In this document: piece by piece, positions 1 through 8,529 of the stretch
How the letters are laid out: every line of letters starts with the position of its first letter
How positions within the stretch are numbered: the stretch's first letter is position 1
Source of the DNA: FEB-10 sp963710645
GTDB lineage: Bacteria; Acidobacteriota; Thermoanaerobaculia; Thermoanaerobaculales; Sulfomarinibacteraceae
DNA length: 64,000 nucleotides
Assembly: GCA_963710645.1 (NCBI GenBank)
Contig: CAVQBD010000001.1
Coordinates: 372,001-436,000 of the forward strand
Direction of reading: 5' to 3'
Program-made: the position numbers and the translations under genes
The notes under the pieces: generated by a model
The model's input: only the letters and a program-made list of their open reading frames with translations
Database searches by the model: none
What the model was told of the DNA's origin: nothing

Positions 1-1
1 G

Positions 2-790
2 GCCAATAAGCTGCTGGCCCTGAACGAGGAAGAGCGGGGTCGCCGACTGGTGGCCGCTTCCACGGGCAACCATGGCGCCGCGTTTGCCCACGCCGTCTCC
101 AAACTCGGACTTGATGGGCTGCTCTTCCTGCCCAAGAACGCGGCGGCGACCAAACTGACGGCCATCGAGGCATCGGGCATTCCCTTCGAACTGGTGGGCG
201 ACGACTGTGTCGAGACCGAGGTCCATGCATCGCGATACGCCGCCGAAAACAACTGTGTGTGGGTGTCCCCCTACAACGACCCGCTCGTGGTCGCAGGCCA
301 GGGCACCGCAGCCATCGAGATCCTCGACCAGGTCCCTGACGTGCAACATGTCCTGGTCCCCGTGGGTGGTGGAGGACTGATCTCGGGGATCGCCTCCTTC
401 ACCAAGGCGGTCGCGCCGGCGGTGTCGGTCATCGGTTGCCAACCGGCAGCCTCGGCCGTCATGTTTGAGTCGGTCAGGGCCGGCAGGATCGTCACCATGG
501 AGAGTCGGCCGACCCTGTCGGACGCCACTGCCGGTGGGATCGAGGAGGGGGCCATCACCTTCGACCTCTGCCGCAGGTACGTGGACGATTACGTGCTGGT
601 GGACGAGGATGAGATCGCAGACGCCATCCGGTTCATCCATGACAGCGAAGGCATGGTCATCGAGGGCGGCGCGGCTCTGCCGGTGGCGGCGGTTCTCCGA
701 AGACCGGCAGAGTTGCGGGGCGCCCGGCTCGTGCTTGTTGTCACCGGTTCAAAAATCGACGATGAGGTTTTGGGGAGGATTCTGGCATGA
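2..790 (+). CDS. Threonine/serine ammonia-lyase-like PLP enzyme (5' end off window)
   Basis: Fold-type II PLP enzyme that probably deaminates threonine or serine to a 2-oxo acid and ammonia. The frame is open from base 2 (reading A-N-K-L-L-A-L-N), so the true start and the Schiff-base lysine region lie outside the window. Visible are the substrate loop ASTGNHG (about bases 53-73), the glycine-rich PLP-phosphate loop GGGGLISG (from about 368), and a C-terminal TGSKIDDEVL. The protein ends with the catalytic domain and has no ACT regulatory domain, which fits a catabolic (TdcB-like) rather than biosynthetic (IlvA) enzyme. The next gene starts 43 bp downstream on the same strand, so the two are probably co-transcribed. 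The family is well supported; the exact substrate is not. Confidence 0.85.
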   Translation, partial: ANKLLALNEEERGRRLVAASTGNHGAAFAHAVSKLGLDGLLFLPKNAAATKLTAIEASGIPFELVGDDCVETEVHASRYAAENNCVWVSPYNDPLVVAGQGTAAIEILDQVPDVQHVLVPVGGGGLISGIASFTKAVAPAVSVIGCQPAASAVMFESVRAGRIVTMESRPTLSDATAGGIEEGAITFDLCRRYVDDYVLVDEDEIADAIRFIHDSEGMVIEGGAALPVAAVLRRPAELRGARLVLVVTGSKIDDEVLGRILA

Positions 791-833
791 CACCGCCCCA
801 CGATCCGGACATCATCCCAGGCGAGGAGAAACC

Positions 834-1955
834 ATGAAGTTTCCCATCTTCGAACTCGAACGGGTCCAGTCCATCTACGAGAACACAGTCGAATTCAATC
901 TCACCGAGAGTGGGTTCCATCCCTTCACCCTGACCGAGTTGCTCACCCCGGAACAGCTCGAGAGGGTACAGAACACGGTTCTCGGCTATGGCCAGACCAA
1001 CGGCTCGCTCGCGATCCGCGAGCGGATCGCCTCGCTCTACCCGGGTCTCGGGGCCGACAACATCCTGGTGACCAACGGATCCTCCGAGGCGAACTTCGTC
1101 GCCTGTCACACCCTGCTCGAGCCCGGTGACGAGGTGGTGATGATGGTGCCCAACTACATGCAGATCTGGGGTATCGCCGAGGAGATGGGGGCGGTGCCGG
1201 TGGCCTTCCACCTGCGTGAGAACGCCGGCTGGTCACCGGATCTCGACGAGCTGCGGCGGGTGGTCAACCACAAGACCCGGGTGATCACCGTCTGCAATCC
1301 CTCGAATCCCACCGGATACACCCTCACAACTGACGAGATGCGTGAGATTGTGGCCATCGCCGATGGGGTCGGCGCCTGGATTCACGCCGACGAGGTCTAC
1401 CGCGGCGCAGAGCTCGACGGTGTCGAGACGCCGAGCTTCATCGGTCTCGGTGAACGGGTGACGGTCAACGGGGGGCTTTCAAAGGCCTATGCACTGCCGG
1501 GACTCCGGCTCGGCTGGCTGGCCGGACCGGCCGAGACCATCGCCACCTCGTGGGCTTACCACGACTACACCTCGATCACTGCCGGCATCCTCAGTCATAC
1601 CATTGGCGAAATGGCCCTCTCGCCCGAACTCCGGCCAAGGATTCTCGAGCGCAACCGGGCCATGTTGCGCGAGAATCTCGGCCACACGATGAACTGGGTC
1701 GAGAGCATGGAACCACACATCCGGTTCACCCCACCCAAGGCCGGGGGGATGGCCTTCATGCGATACGACTTCGACATCAACTCCACCGAGCTGGCGGACT
1801 GGCTGAGGACCGAGCAGAGTGTCTTCATCCTCGCCGGCGACACCTACGGGATGGACGGGTTCTTCCGGATCGGAATCGGAGCCGAGAGGGCGACGCTCGC
1901 GGCCGGGTTGGAGAGGGTGCGCGATGCACTGGCGCAGAGGTTCGGTACGATGTAG
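834..1955 (+). CDS. Class I/II PLP-dependent aminotransferase
   Basis: Fold-type I aminotransferase, 373 aa. The PLP-binding lysine is in NGGLSKAYALPGLRLGW (about residues 212-228); NPSNPTG (about 152-158) and HADEVY (about 185-190) are the usual cofactor-contact motifs, and the arginine of the C-terminal FFRIGIG binds the substrate carboxylate. I chose ATG 834 because AGGAG lies 8 bp upstream; the open frame continues upstream only by overlapping the previous gene in another frame. The N-terminus (NLTESGFHPFTL) recalls capreomycidine-synthase-like aminotransferases, but the substrate cannot be read from sequence. It probably forms an amino-acid catabolic pair with the lyase upstream. Confidence 0.88.
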   Translation: MKFPIFELERVQSIYENTVEFNLTESGFHPFTLTELLTPEQLERVQNTVLGYGQTNGSLAIRERIASLYPGLGADNILVTNGSSEANFVACHTLLEPGDEVVMMVPNYMQIWGIAEEMGAVPVAFHLRENAGWSPDLDELRRVVNHKTRVITVCNPSNPTGYTLTTDEMREIVAIADGVGAWIHADEVYRGAELDGVETPSFIGLGERVTVNGGLSKAYALPGLRLGWLAGPAETIATSWAYHDYTSITAGILSHTIGEMALSPELRPRILERNRAMLRENLGHTMNWVESMEPHIRFTPPKAGGMAFMRYDFDINSTELADWLRTEQSVFILAGDTYGMDGFFRIGIGAERATLAAGLERVRDALAQRFGTM

Positions 1956-2037
1956 CGCCCTATTGCACGGGAATCCGGGAAACGGAGTTCGGGCTTCGAG
2001 AATCGGAAGAATGAGGGATTCTGGTGTCCGCTCCATC

Positions 2038-2058
2038 CGAGCCCCAAGTCCCGAGCCC
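2038..2058. repeat. Short 7-bp-period array
   Basis: Three heptamers in phase (CGAGCCC, CAAGTCC, CGAGCCC) in the 113-bp convergent spacer between the aminotransferase and the CDGSH gene. A more degenerate 7-bp period (CGGRNNT-like) precedes it at about 1974-2010. Confidence 0.5.
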
Positions 2059-2068
2059 CGCGAGCTTC

Positions 2069-2704
2069 CTACTCCGCCTCGAACCCGATCTTCGAATGCG
2101 AGCCATCGCAGTGCGGCTTGTTCTGAGACGCTCCGCAGCGACAGAGTGCAGTGTTGGTGGTTCGCTCAACCGCGCGCCCGGTGCCAGCCAGGACCTCGAG
2201 CGGGCCGGACACCAACAACGGTCCGTTTGGAGCCCCTTTGATGGCCAGCGGCCCGCCACGTTCGGCAAGGGTCCCCAGTTCTTTGCTCACTGGCTCGCCC
2301 GTGGCCGTGAAGCCTGCCGTGGTGTGGGACCCGTCGCAGTAGGGCTTGTTTTTCGAGTCGCCGCAGCGGCAGAGGGTGGCCCGGGTGCCGGCGGGTGCGC
2401 CGTTGATGGCGAGTTCTCCGCGAAAGGCCAGCGGACCGTTTTCCCAGATGCGCACGGTGTTGACCTCGGGAGGGGTCTCGTCCGGTCTCCCGTCCTTACG
2501 CTGATACTGGATCGCACCGGAGGGACAGGCGTGGGCCACCGCGACGATGTGCTCCGGATCGGTGGCGTTCGGGTGGATCCAATCACCGGGAGCGTTGGCC
2601 TCGAAGACCCCCGGCAGACCGGTGACACATTCCCTGGCATGGATGCACAGTGCCCCGTCGAAGCTAATGTCGATGTTCTTGCCCTGGTATGTCTTTCGGC
2701 TCAT
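2069..2704 (-). CDS. CDGSH iron-sulfur protein with N-terminal ferredoxin-like domain
   Basis: 211 aa, cytosolic. An N-terminal divergent 4Fe-4S ferredoxin-like domain (Fer4_19 type) carries cysteines in CIHAREC (about 20-26) and HACPSGAI (about 59-66). Two CDGSH domains follow, each with a C-x-C-x9-C-x3-H pattern: CRCGDSKNKPYCDGSH (about 112-127) and CRCGASQNKPHCDGSH (about 188-203). CDGSH domains hold a [2Fe-2S] cluster with three Cys and one His and usually act in electron or cluster transfer. ATG 2704 is preceded by AAGGGG. The SDR gene ends 31 bp upstream on the same strand, so the two are probably co-transcribed and may form a redox pair; that is inference. Confidence 0.9.
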   Translation of the reverse strand: MSRKTYQGKNIDISFDGALCIHARECVTGLPGVFEANAPGDWIHPNATDPEHIVAVAHACPSGAIQYQRKDGRPDETPPEVNTVRIWENGPLAFRGELAINGAPAGTRATLCRCGDSKNKPYCDGSHTTAGFTATGEPVSKELGTLAERGGPLAIKGAPNGPLLVSGPLEVLAGTGRAVERTTNTALCRCGASQNKPHCDGSHSKIGFEAE

Positions 2705-2735
2705 GAGTGTCCCCTTTTTGTTTGGTCCTTTGGTT

Positions 2736-3473
2736 CTACCAGCTCTCTTTGAACGGTCTCAGATCGAGCTCGAAGGTCCATGCGTTTCTGGGCTGGCGGT
2801 GGAGCCACAGCATGGCGGCCGCGATGCTCTTTGGATCGATGAGTCCATCTTCGCCCTTTGCCGCCGCCATGTCGGGCATGTTCTCGTGCACCCGCGGCAC
2901 GTCGATGATGCCGTCGATGATGAGGTGGGCCACATGGACGCCCCTGGGTCCGAGCTCCTTGGCCATGCTCTGGGCCACCGCCCGCAGACCGTGTTTGCCG
3001 GCTGCAAATGCAGCGAAGTTGGCATTGGCCTTCACCGCTGCCGTGGCGCCAGTGAATACGATCGTTCCCTCCTGTTTGGGGGTCATGCGGCGTGCGGCTT
3101 CGCGCCCCACCAGAAACCCTCCGTAAGAGGACGCACGCCACATCTCCTCGAACGCCCGAGCGTCGAGTTCGAGGATCGAGCCCATGACAAACCCCGCCGC
3201 GTTGAAAAGAACGAAGCGCGGCGGACCGAATCGATCCTCGGCCCGATCGAACAGGTCCACGACCTGGTCCTCGTTCGACGCGTCGGCGCTGATCGCGAGC
3301 GCGGCACCCCCGGTGGCCTCGATCTCGTCAACCAGCGGAGCGAGGGCCTCGGCGTTCCTTCGGGCCACCACTACCGGGTAACCATCTCGAGCCAGCATTT
3401 TCGCGACTTCGGTTCCGGTCCCGGTGCCGGCTCCGACGACAACAGCACATCCCGACTCAGCCACGGCCACCAT
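2736..3473 (-). CDS. Short-chain dehydrogenase/reductase family protein with Phe in place of the catalytic Tyr
   Basis: Rossmann-fold SDR, 245 aa from ATG 3473; an in-frame GTG at 3494 would add 7 residues, and neither start has a well-spaced Shine-Dalgarno. The nucleotide-binding turn is VVGAGTGTGTEV near the N-terminus, followed by NAAG (about 82-85). The usual catalytic YxxxK reads FAAGK here (within ANFAAFAAGKHGL, about 142-154), and the usual serine region reads FTGATAA. The lysine is kept but the tyrosine is phenylalanine. Homologs with this FxxxK form are, as I recall, common, so it is probably a family trait rather than decay. It lies upstream of the CDGSH gene and is probably co-transcribed with it. 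Confidence 0.82.
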   Translation of the reverse strand: MVAVAESGCAVVVGAGTGTGTEVAKMLARDGYPVVVARRNAEALAPLVDEIEATGGAALAISADASNEDQVVDLFDRAEDRFGPPRFVLFNAAGFVMGSILELDARAFEEMWRASSYGGFLVGREAARRMTPKQEGTIVFTGATAAVKANANFAAFAAGKHGLRAVAQSMAKELGPRGVHVAHLIIDGIIDVPRVHENMPDMAAAKGEDGLIDPKSIAAAMLWLHRQPRNAWTFELDLRPFKESW

Positions 3474-3575
3474 CCTCTCTGAGGTCACTATCACTGCTGG
3501 CCAGAACGACTTCCGCGGAAGGGTTTATTCCTCGTGTCTGACCCGCCGTCAGACGGGGATGCAATCGGTGTCAAC

Positions 3576-4481
3576 TCACCCGTGCTTCAAAAAGGTCCCG
3601 TTCCGGTACTCCGCGAAGGCCTGCTGCAGCTCGGCCTGAGAATTCATGACGATGGGTCCTTGCCACGCGATGGGTTCGGCGATGGGCTGCCCGGAAACCA
3701 GCAGGAATCGGATCCCCATTTCGCCCGAGTCGACAACGATCTCATCACCGTGGTCGAAGACCACGAGGGTCTTGTTGGCGACGGCGTCGGAGGCACCGGT
3801 CGATGCCTGTCCGATCTTCTCGGTATTCACCGGCCGTGGCTCGGAAGCGTTGCAAAAGGTCCCGGACCCGTCAAACACATAGGCGAAAGCGTTGCGGGTC
3901 GTCTTCACCGGCAGGCTCTTCCGGGTGAGCGGAGGCACCCGGACGTCGAGGTACTGGGGGTCTGCCGCGATGCCGTCCACTGGTCCTGTGGCGCCCCAGA
4001 AACTGCCGCAGATGACCCGCACCCTGGTCTCGTCATCGTCAGTGATCTCGGGGATGTCGGCCGACTGTACATCCTGGTAGCGGGGCGCGGTCATCTTCAG
4101 GGCAGAGGGCAGATTGGCCCACAGCTGGAAGCCGTGCATGCGGCCCGCTGCGTCTCCGTGAGGCATCTCCTGGTGGATGATCCCCGATCCGGCGGTCATC
4201 CACTGCACGTCGCCGGCAGCCAGGGTGCCGGCGTTGCCCAGGCTGTCACCGTGGTCCACGGTGCCGGCCAGGACATAGGTGATGGTCTCGATGCCGCGGT
4301 GAGGATGCCACGGAAAGCCTGCAAGGTAGTCCTCGGGCCGGTCGTTGCGAAAATCGTCGAACAGCAGAAACGGATCAAAGTCGCTGGTGTTTCCGAATCC
4401 GAAGCCGCGACTCAGATGGACACCGGCTCCCTCGATCACTGGATTTGGGATGCTGATTCGTTTGATGGGTCGAACGGACAT
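3576..4481 (-). CDS. Pirin family protein
   Basis: Two-cupin pirin, 301 aa. The N-terminal cupin has the metal-ligand motifs PWHPHRG (about 60-66) and GSGIIHQEMP (about 101-110), which supply the His and Glu ligands of human pirin and E. coli YhaK. Such proteins bind Fe or Ni; bacterial members can oxidise quercetin or modulate metabolic enzymes, but the role here is unknown. ATG 4481 is chosen because AGGGAGG sits just upstream, although the frame stays open to 4625. The spacer to the divergent NUDIX gene is about 340 bp. Confidence 0.9.
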   Translation of the reverse strand: MSVRPIKRISIPNPVIEGAGVHLSRGFGFGNTSDFDPFLLFDDFRNDRPEDYLAGFPWHPHRGIETITYVLAGTVDHGDSLGNAGTLAAGDVQWMTAGSGIIHQEMPHGDAAGRMHGFQLWANLPSALKMTAPRYQDVQSADIPEITDDDETRVRVICGSFWGATGPVDGIAADPQYLDVRVPPLTRKSLPVKTTRNAFAYVFDGSGTFCNASEPRPVNTEKIGQASTGASDAVANKTLVVFDHGDEIVVDSGEMGIRFLLVSGQPIAEPIAWQGPIVMNSQAELQQAFAEYRNGTFLKHG

Positions 4482-4822
4482 GAGACCTCCCTGAGCGGAT
4501 GCCGCCTGATGACCTCGCTCGGGTTGAGCAACGAGGCGCCCGAGAATCGCATTCCTCGTGATCCGAGACGACCGTACGGAGCCACCATCACGGTCTCGGC
4601 AGCATGACCGATTCCGGAAGATCATAATGGAGGATCACCCTGGCGTAGATCTGGTATAAGAAAGAACCGGCGGGCGATGGACATCTCGATCTGGGAGCTC
4701 TCGGACTCTGAGGTGTGGCCGGTCGATGCTGACAGCTCGATCTTCTGCTGAGTTGCAGACGCCGCCACAACGCTCAGGGCGCTGTCGCCGGTGAGGGGTG
4801 GGCACCGGTTTTTGGAGGTTTG
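4482..4822. other. Divergent pirin-NUDIX spacer
   Basis: 341 bp between divergent starts. An extended -10-like TGGTATAAG ends at 4660 on the + strand, and a TATGAT-like box lies on the - strand at 4621-4626; neither has a convincing -35 partner. There is no heptamer array here, unlike most spacers in the window, and I see no small gene. Confidence 0.35.
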
Positions 4823-5407
4823 ATGAGCGACGCGATGCGGGAGATACGGCTCGACGGCAGGGAGGTCTTTTCGGGCAGGGTGCTGCGGCTCGAGGTGGAC
4901 CGCATCCGCTTGCCTGATGGCGGCGAAAGTGTCCGCGAGGTCGTGCGACACCGGGGCGCGGCGGTGGTGTTGCCGATCCTCGACGACGGACGCGTGCTGT
5001 TGGTTCGGCAGTTCCGGTACCCGGTTGCTGAGGTGTTGCTGGAGCTTCCGGCCGGGACGTTGGAACCGGACGAGGACCCCATGAAGTGCGCGGCCAGGGA
5101 ATTGACCGAGGAGACCGGGTACTCCGCGGCATCGGTAACGCCGCTTGGGCGGTTCTACGCTGCGCCGGGATACACCGACGAGAGCCTGCAGGCGGTGCTT
5201 GCCACCGGGCTCGAGCTGACCGATGACGCCGAACCCGATCCCGACGAGATCATCGACGTGGAAATCGTGGCTGTGGCCGATCTCCTGAGTCGCATCGAGA
5301 CGGGAGAGATCCGGGATTCAAAGACCCTCGCCACGATCCTTCTGGCCCAACTCCGGGGTGTGTTGGGGGTAGCCTCCAACCACCCTTCCGCCCACGTTGC
5401 ACGTTGA
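4823..5407 (+). CDS. NUDIX hydrolase, ADP-ribose pyrophosphatase type
   Basis: 194 aa. The complete Nudix box (G-x5-E-x7-REL-x-EE-x-G-Y) runs from AGTLEPDE through RELTEETGY (about residues 78-101), and the preceding VLLVRQFRYP and ELPAG are typical of the ADP-ribose pyrophosphatase branch (NudF-like), which hydrolyses ADP-ribose to AMP and ribose 5-phosphate. ATG 4823 follows GGAGG closely (4-bp gap); a TTG lies immediately before it. The C-terminus is odd: the last codons and the stop fall inside a 7-bp tandem array (5393-5420), so the final residues (AHVAR) are encoded by repeat DNA. Confidence 0.9.
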   Translation: MSDAMREIRLDGREVFSGRVLRLEVDRIRLPDGGESVREVVRHRGAAVVLPILDDGRVLLVRQFRYPVAEVLLELPAGTLEPDEDPMKCAARELTEETGYSAASVTPLGRFYAAPGYTDESLQAVLATGLELTDDAEPDPDEIIDVEIVAVADLLSRIETGEIRDSKTLATILLAQLRGVLGVASNHPSAHVAR

Positions 5408-5483
5408 ACGTTGCACGTTGAAAGCTCGTCCCCGGTCGTTGGGGAGATCGAATCTTAACGTGTAACGTGTAACGTCAAACGTA
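5393..5483. repeat. Two 7-bp-period arrays, the first overlapping the NUDIX stop codon
   Basis: 5393-5420: four CACGTTG-type units; the gene's TGA is at 5405-5407, inside the array. 5456-5483: four units TAACGTG, TAACGTG, TAACGTC, AAACGTA. Both are built on an ACGT core but differ in unit. Confidence 0.85.
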
Positions 5484-5497
5484 GAACCCCCCGCCCT

Positions 5498-6274
5498 CTA
5501 CGTTCCGTCGTCCTCCTGCCACGCCTTCCGTTTGGCGCTCCTGGGAAACCGGTATCGCGGGACCTCGCCCCCTCGTATTCCGCCGTTCTCCTTGACGGGA
5601 CAGAGTTCGTCGCGCCGTTTCGTCAGGTCCTCGATAACCGCCTGTTGGAACGCCGCCATGTCGCCTGTGCCGCCGAGTTCAGTCTTGTAGTCGGGGATAT
5701 CCACCAGCTCGATACGGGCCCGTACCTGGCGTGCCGGGCGGGGAACCAGCTCACCCGGGGCCTGGACGTGGTGGAGACCTCCCGAGTAGACGACAATCAT
5801 CTGGCCTTCGTCCACCACCGCGAGAATATCGGCGACGCCGCCGCGAATGGTCATGGGACGACCTTTCGAGTCCAGACCGTCTTTGCGCATCATCCTGCCT
5901 TCCGGGAGGATCATGACGAGGGCCTCCTGATCGACCTTTTTGAGGACCTGGTCCCATGTGTGGTCCCGCTGGCGTGTCACCACCACCACGTGGCGCGCCA
6001 AGAAACTGAAGAAGAGACCGATCCACCGCCGCATGGTCTTTTCCGCCACCGGCAGCACACCGTGACGCGCGAATCGCCAGAGCAAGGCATCGGGAGCGTA
6101 GCCGGCGAGAAGGGGTTCGTAGAGGCTTGTGTGGTTGAGGATAACCAGCAGCCTGACCCTCTCCCAATGGCCATCGGGTGGGATCCCGATCCACTCGCCA
6201 CGGAACCGCCAAAAAAAGCGGCTCAACCATTTGACCTGCGTCAGGAGTAGATAGGCAAGGATGGATCGCAGCAT
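5498..6274 (-). CDS. PlsC-like phospholipid/glycerol acyltransferase
   Basis: Membrane-associated acyltransferase of the PlsC superfamily, about 258 aa from ATG 6274; a GTG at 6292 would add 6 residues and has GAGGGG directly in front. A hydrophobic N-terminal segment (LRSILAYLLL) is followed by the acceptor motif NHTSLYEP, where the usual H-x4-D is H-x4-E, and by LPEGRMMR, the motif III equivalent. Expected activity is acyl transfer to a lysophospholipid or related alcohol; the Asp-to-Glu change makes the substrate uncertain. A TATAAG box lies on the minus strand at 6304-6309, shortly upstream. Another PlsC-like gene is at 42366. Confidence 0.78.
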   Translation of the reverse strand: MLRSILAYLLLTQVKWLSRFFWRFRGEWIGIPPDGHWERVRLLVILNHTSLYEPLLAGYAPDALLWRFARHGVLPVAEKTMRRWIGLFFSFLARHVVVVTRQRDHTWDQVLKKVDQEALVMILPEGRMMRKDGLDSKGRPMTIRGGVADILAVVDEGQMIVVYSGGLHHVQAPGELVPRPARQVRARIELVDIPDYKTELGGTGDMAAFQQAVIEDLTKRRDELCPVKENGGIRGGEVPRYRFPRSAKRKAWQEDDGT

Positions 6275-6345
6275 AGTTCGGTTTCGGGCCACCCCCTCGG
6301 GGCCTTATAAAGGATAACCCAGCGCGTATTCGCTCAATGTGTTTC

Positions 6346-6366
6346 GAATTCTGGGTTCCGGGTTTC
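6346..6366. repeat. 7-bp-period array (GGGTTCC type)
   Basis: Three in-phase units GAATTCT, GGGTTCC, GGGTTTC next to a CCCACCCGCCCG word. The same unit type recurs at 43285-43305. Confidence 0.5.
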
Positions 6367-6519
6367 CCCCCACCCGCCCGTTGGACTTGGGGTCTTGAGG
6401 GCTTGGGGTCCGAGCCCGTCGCCGTTGTCGTTAACGATAGAGTTCAGAGTTTCCGCGCCGCTTCGCGGCTTGTGATTCGATGCACCAGCGAGCGGCCGCC
6501 CCGGCTGCAATCGGGCAAT

Positions 6520-6800
6520 CAACCGCATGTCGGTGCCTGGTGCCGGCCCGAGCGTTCGATTCGATTCGCTGATTTCGATGTTCCCATCTCCCAACCGCGC
6601 TCCCCGAGGGCGCGTTTCTCGGAGGTGCCTGGCATCCCGATTCGCCAACGCCGGCCAGCCGATTCGTCTCGCTGGGGCGAATCGGCGTGCCTGGCATCCT
6701 CACGGGAAGCGCGACGAAGAACCGGGGCGCATCGAAGGACCCCCACCGCTGATACTGCTTTCCAAAATCGTTCAAGACGGCACGCCCGCCCATCGTGCCC
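6520..6800. repeat. Composite palindromic repeat region (family A copy 1 plus GGTGCC palindromes)
   Basis: Part of the 600-bp gap between the acyltransferase and sugar-transferase genes. It holds the conserved family A left flank (about 6562-6611, ending CGCTCCCCGAGGG), a GGTGCCTGGTGCC word (6533-6545), an inverted repeat CCGATTCGCC / GGCGAATCGG (6637-6646 and 6676-6685) enclosed by two TGCCTGGCATC words, and the family A right flank GACGGCACGCCCGCC displaced to about 6777. A 7-bp period is also visible at 6824-6858. No supportable gene. Confidence 0.65.
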
Positions 6801-6905
6801 ACCTCGCTCCGGGTGGGCGGCGGAGTCTGGGATCCGAGATGTGGCATCCGGTATCCGGGAGGGTTGGGTTCAGGACTGCGCCCGCGGGCGCGCCCGGGGC
6901 GGGCC

Positions 6906-8264
6906 CTACTGGCCTGGCCGAAAGACCAACGCGCCCAGCGTCCTCGTCAGCACGATGCCGTACATGGCCGGGCCGTAGTGGCGCAGCATGTAGAGATCGA
7001 ACTCAAGCTTCTCCACGTGGTGTTCGGGGAGCTCGCAGTAGGGCAGATGTACCTGGGCCCAGCCTGTTATTCCGGGACGGACCGAGTATCTGAAGGCATA
7101 GAAGGGAATTTCGCGTTCCAGCTTCTCTGCCACATCGACACGCTCGGGGCGTGGCCCGACAAGACTCATCTCGCCGCGCAGCACGTTGAACAGCTGGGGA
7201 AGCTCGTCGATCCTCCACCGACGCAGGACGCGGCCTGCCCGCAAGACTCGGCTGTCGTTGGGCTCGGTGAAAGTCTGGCCCTTGGTGTCCGCGTCCCGTG
7301 TCATGGTCCGCAGCTTGTACAGGGTGAACGGCTTGCCGAATCGACCCAGGCGGACCTGGCGGTAGAGGACCGGGTTGCCGTCGGTGACGAGGATCGCCAG
7401 GGCGCCCACAATCAAGATCGGGGACGCCAGCAACAACCCGACGGCGGAGATGCCCAGATCGAAGAACCTCTGAAGATGATGAAACGGAGAGGTCGCAATG
7501 GACGAGAAATCGCCGGTGGCGATGAACCACCGCGAGTCCACCTGGTGTACTGGAATCCGACCGGTGAGGGCGGCGTAGGCTCCGGCGGCGTCCATCACAG
7601 GGGTACCGCGGAAATTGAGGGCCGCCAACCGGTCGATAGTGGGGTCGTGGGCGAGGGTGGCGACAACCACGAGATCGGCATCGCGCAAGGCCGCGGCAAA
7701 ATTCTCCGGGGGCGATGTCTCGGACAGTGCAGGGAGGTGTGAGGCGATCACGAATGGAGCGTTGGGACGTCGCTTCAGCTCATCCTCGAGAGCACCGACG
7801 ATGGGGCCCGAACCGATCACTAACGCCTTTCTGGGGTGGGGCCGCCCGGCAAGCGCGAGCCAGAGAAACCGGATGGCGGCTTCGAGGGGCAGGGCCAGCA
7901 CCAGCGTCAACGCGAGCAGGCCCCGCCCGAATCGCCACGCCGGCACCATGTAGACCCCGAGGGCCAGGGCAGTGGCCAGGGAAACAGCCAGAGCTGCCAT
8001 CCGCACCAGGAGGTAGTCCTTGGTGCGCCAACTGGCCTGGCGGTAGAGGTCAAAGGTGGTGGCCAAACCCAGCTGAGCCAACAGGAAGTAAATGAGGAAC
8101 CAGGGGTGTTTGAGGATCTCCTCGAACTCGGAGCCAAACAGTGCTGGACCAAATCTCAGCCAAGTGGCCGCGAGACCGGCAGCCACCAGGATCACGGCAT
8201 CAGACACTGCGAGCAGCAGTGCAGTGCGCCAGTCGTTCCCGCCCACCCTTTGCATTGCAGGCAT
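6906..8264 (-). CDS. Undecaprenyl-phosphate sugar phosphotransferase (WcaJ/PssA type)
   Basis: Integral membrane priming glycosyltransferase: it transfers a sugar-1-phosphate from a nucleotide sugar to undecaprenyl phosphate to start exopolysaccharide or capsule synthesis. About 452 aa from ATG 8264 (a TTG at 8372 would add 36 residues that look unconserved; no clear Shine-Dalgarno at either). Order: four or five N-terminal membrane segments, a Rossmann-like middle domain (KALVIGSGP), one further membrane segment, then the PssA catalytic domain with YRQVRLGRFGKPF, LYKLRTM, IDELPQLFNVLRGEMSLVGP and RPGITGWAQV. No other polysaccharide genes are adjacent. Divergent from citrate synthase. Confidence 0.88.
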   Translation of the reverse strand: MPAMQRVGGNDWRTALLLAVSDAVILVAAGLAATWLRFGPALFGSEFEEILKHPWFLIYFLLAQLGLATTFDLYRQASWRTKDYLLVRMAALAVSLATALALGVYMVPAWRFGRGLLALTLVLALPLEAAIRFLWLALAGRPHPRKALVIGSGPIVGALEDELKRRPNAPFVIASHLPALSETSPPENFAAALRDADLVVVATLAHDPTIDRLAALNFRGTPVMDAAGAYAALTGRIPVHQVDSRWFIATGDFSSIATSPFHHLQRFFDLGISAVGLLLASPILIVGALAILVTDGNPVLYRQVRLGRFGKPFTLYKLRTMTRDADTKGQTFTEPNDSRVLRAGRVLRRWRIDELPQLFNVLRGEMSLVGPRPERVDVAEKLEREIPFYAFRYSVRPGITGWAQVHLPYCELPEHHVEKLEFDLYMLRHYGPAMYGIVLTRTLGALVFRPGQ

Positions 8265-8384
8265 TGTGGCGGGTTTGAGGGTGCTGTCAACCGAAGACCC
8301 TGGGGCGGCCGAAAATGGTCGGCGCCGAAGCGGATCCCGAGGCCAAAATATTCCTACGAAATCACTGTTCAATTCAATCTAGAA

Positions 8385-8418
8385 AGAGCTTGTCACTTTT
8401 CTTCACAAGCTCTATACT
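8385..8418 (+). promoter_or_regulatory. Sigma-70-type promoter with overlapping inverted-repeat operator, citrate synthase
   Basis: TTGTCA (8390-8395), a 17-bp spacer, then TATACT (8413-8418): a near-consensus promoter. A perfect 9-bp inverted repeat AGAGCTTGT / ACAAGCTCT (8385-8393 and 8405-8413; centre-to-centre 20 bp, two helical turns) covers the -35 box and reaches the -10, as expected for a dimeric repressor operator. The transcript leader would be about 105 nt. Confidence 0.65.
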
Positions 8419-8529
8419 CTTGGCCGTGATGTTCGCATATCCCCTGACCACACACACCAAAGACCTGACAGTGAGGGCGTATCGCAGCGTCACTGCGCGC
8501 CGCGCTGTCCAGAAAAAAGGAGATCGCCC

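Noticed and set aside
2..790. Diaminopropionate ammonia-lyase (YgeX) belonging to the purine set
   Set aside because: Motifs fit the general threonine/serine ammonia-lyase family, it lies about 49 kb from the purine genes, and the part with distinguishing features is outside the window.
465..833. N-terminal extension of the aminotransferase
   Set aside because: Would overlap the upstream lyase in another frame; ATG 834 has a good ribosome site and gives a normal family N-terminus.
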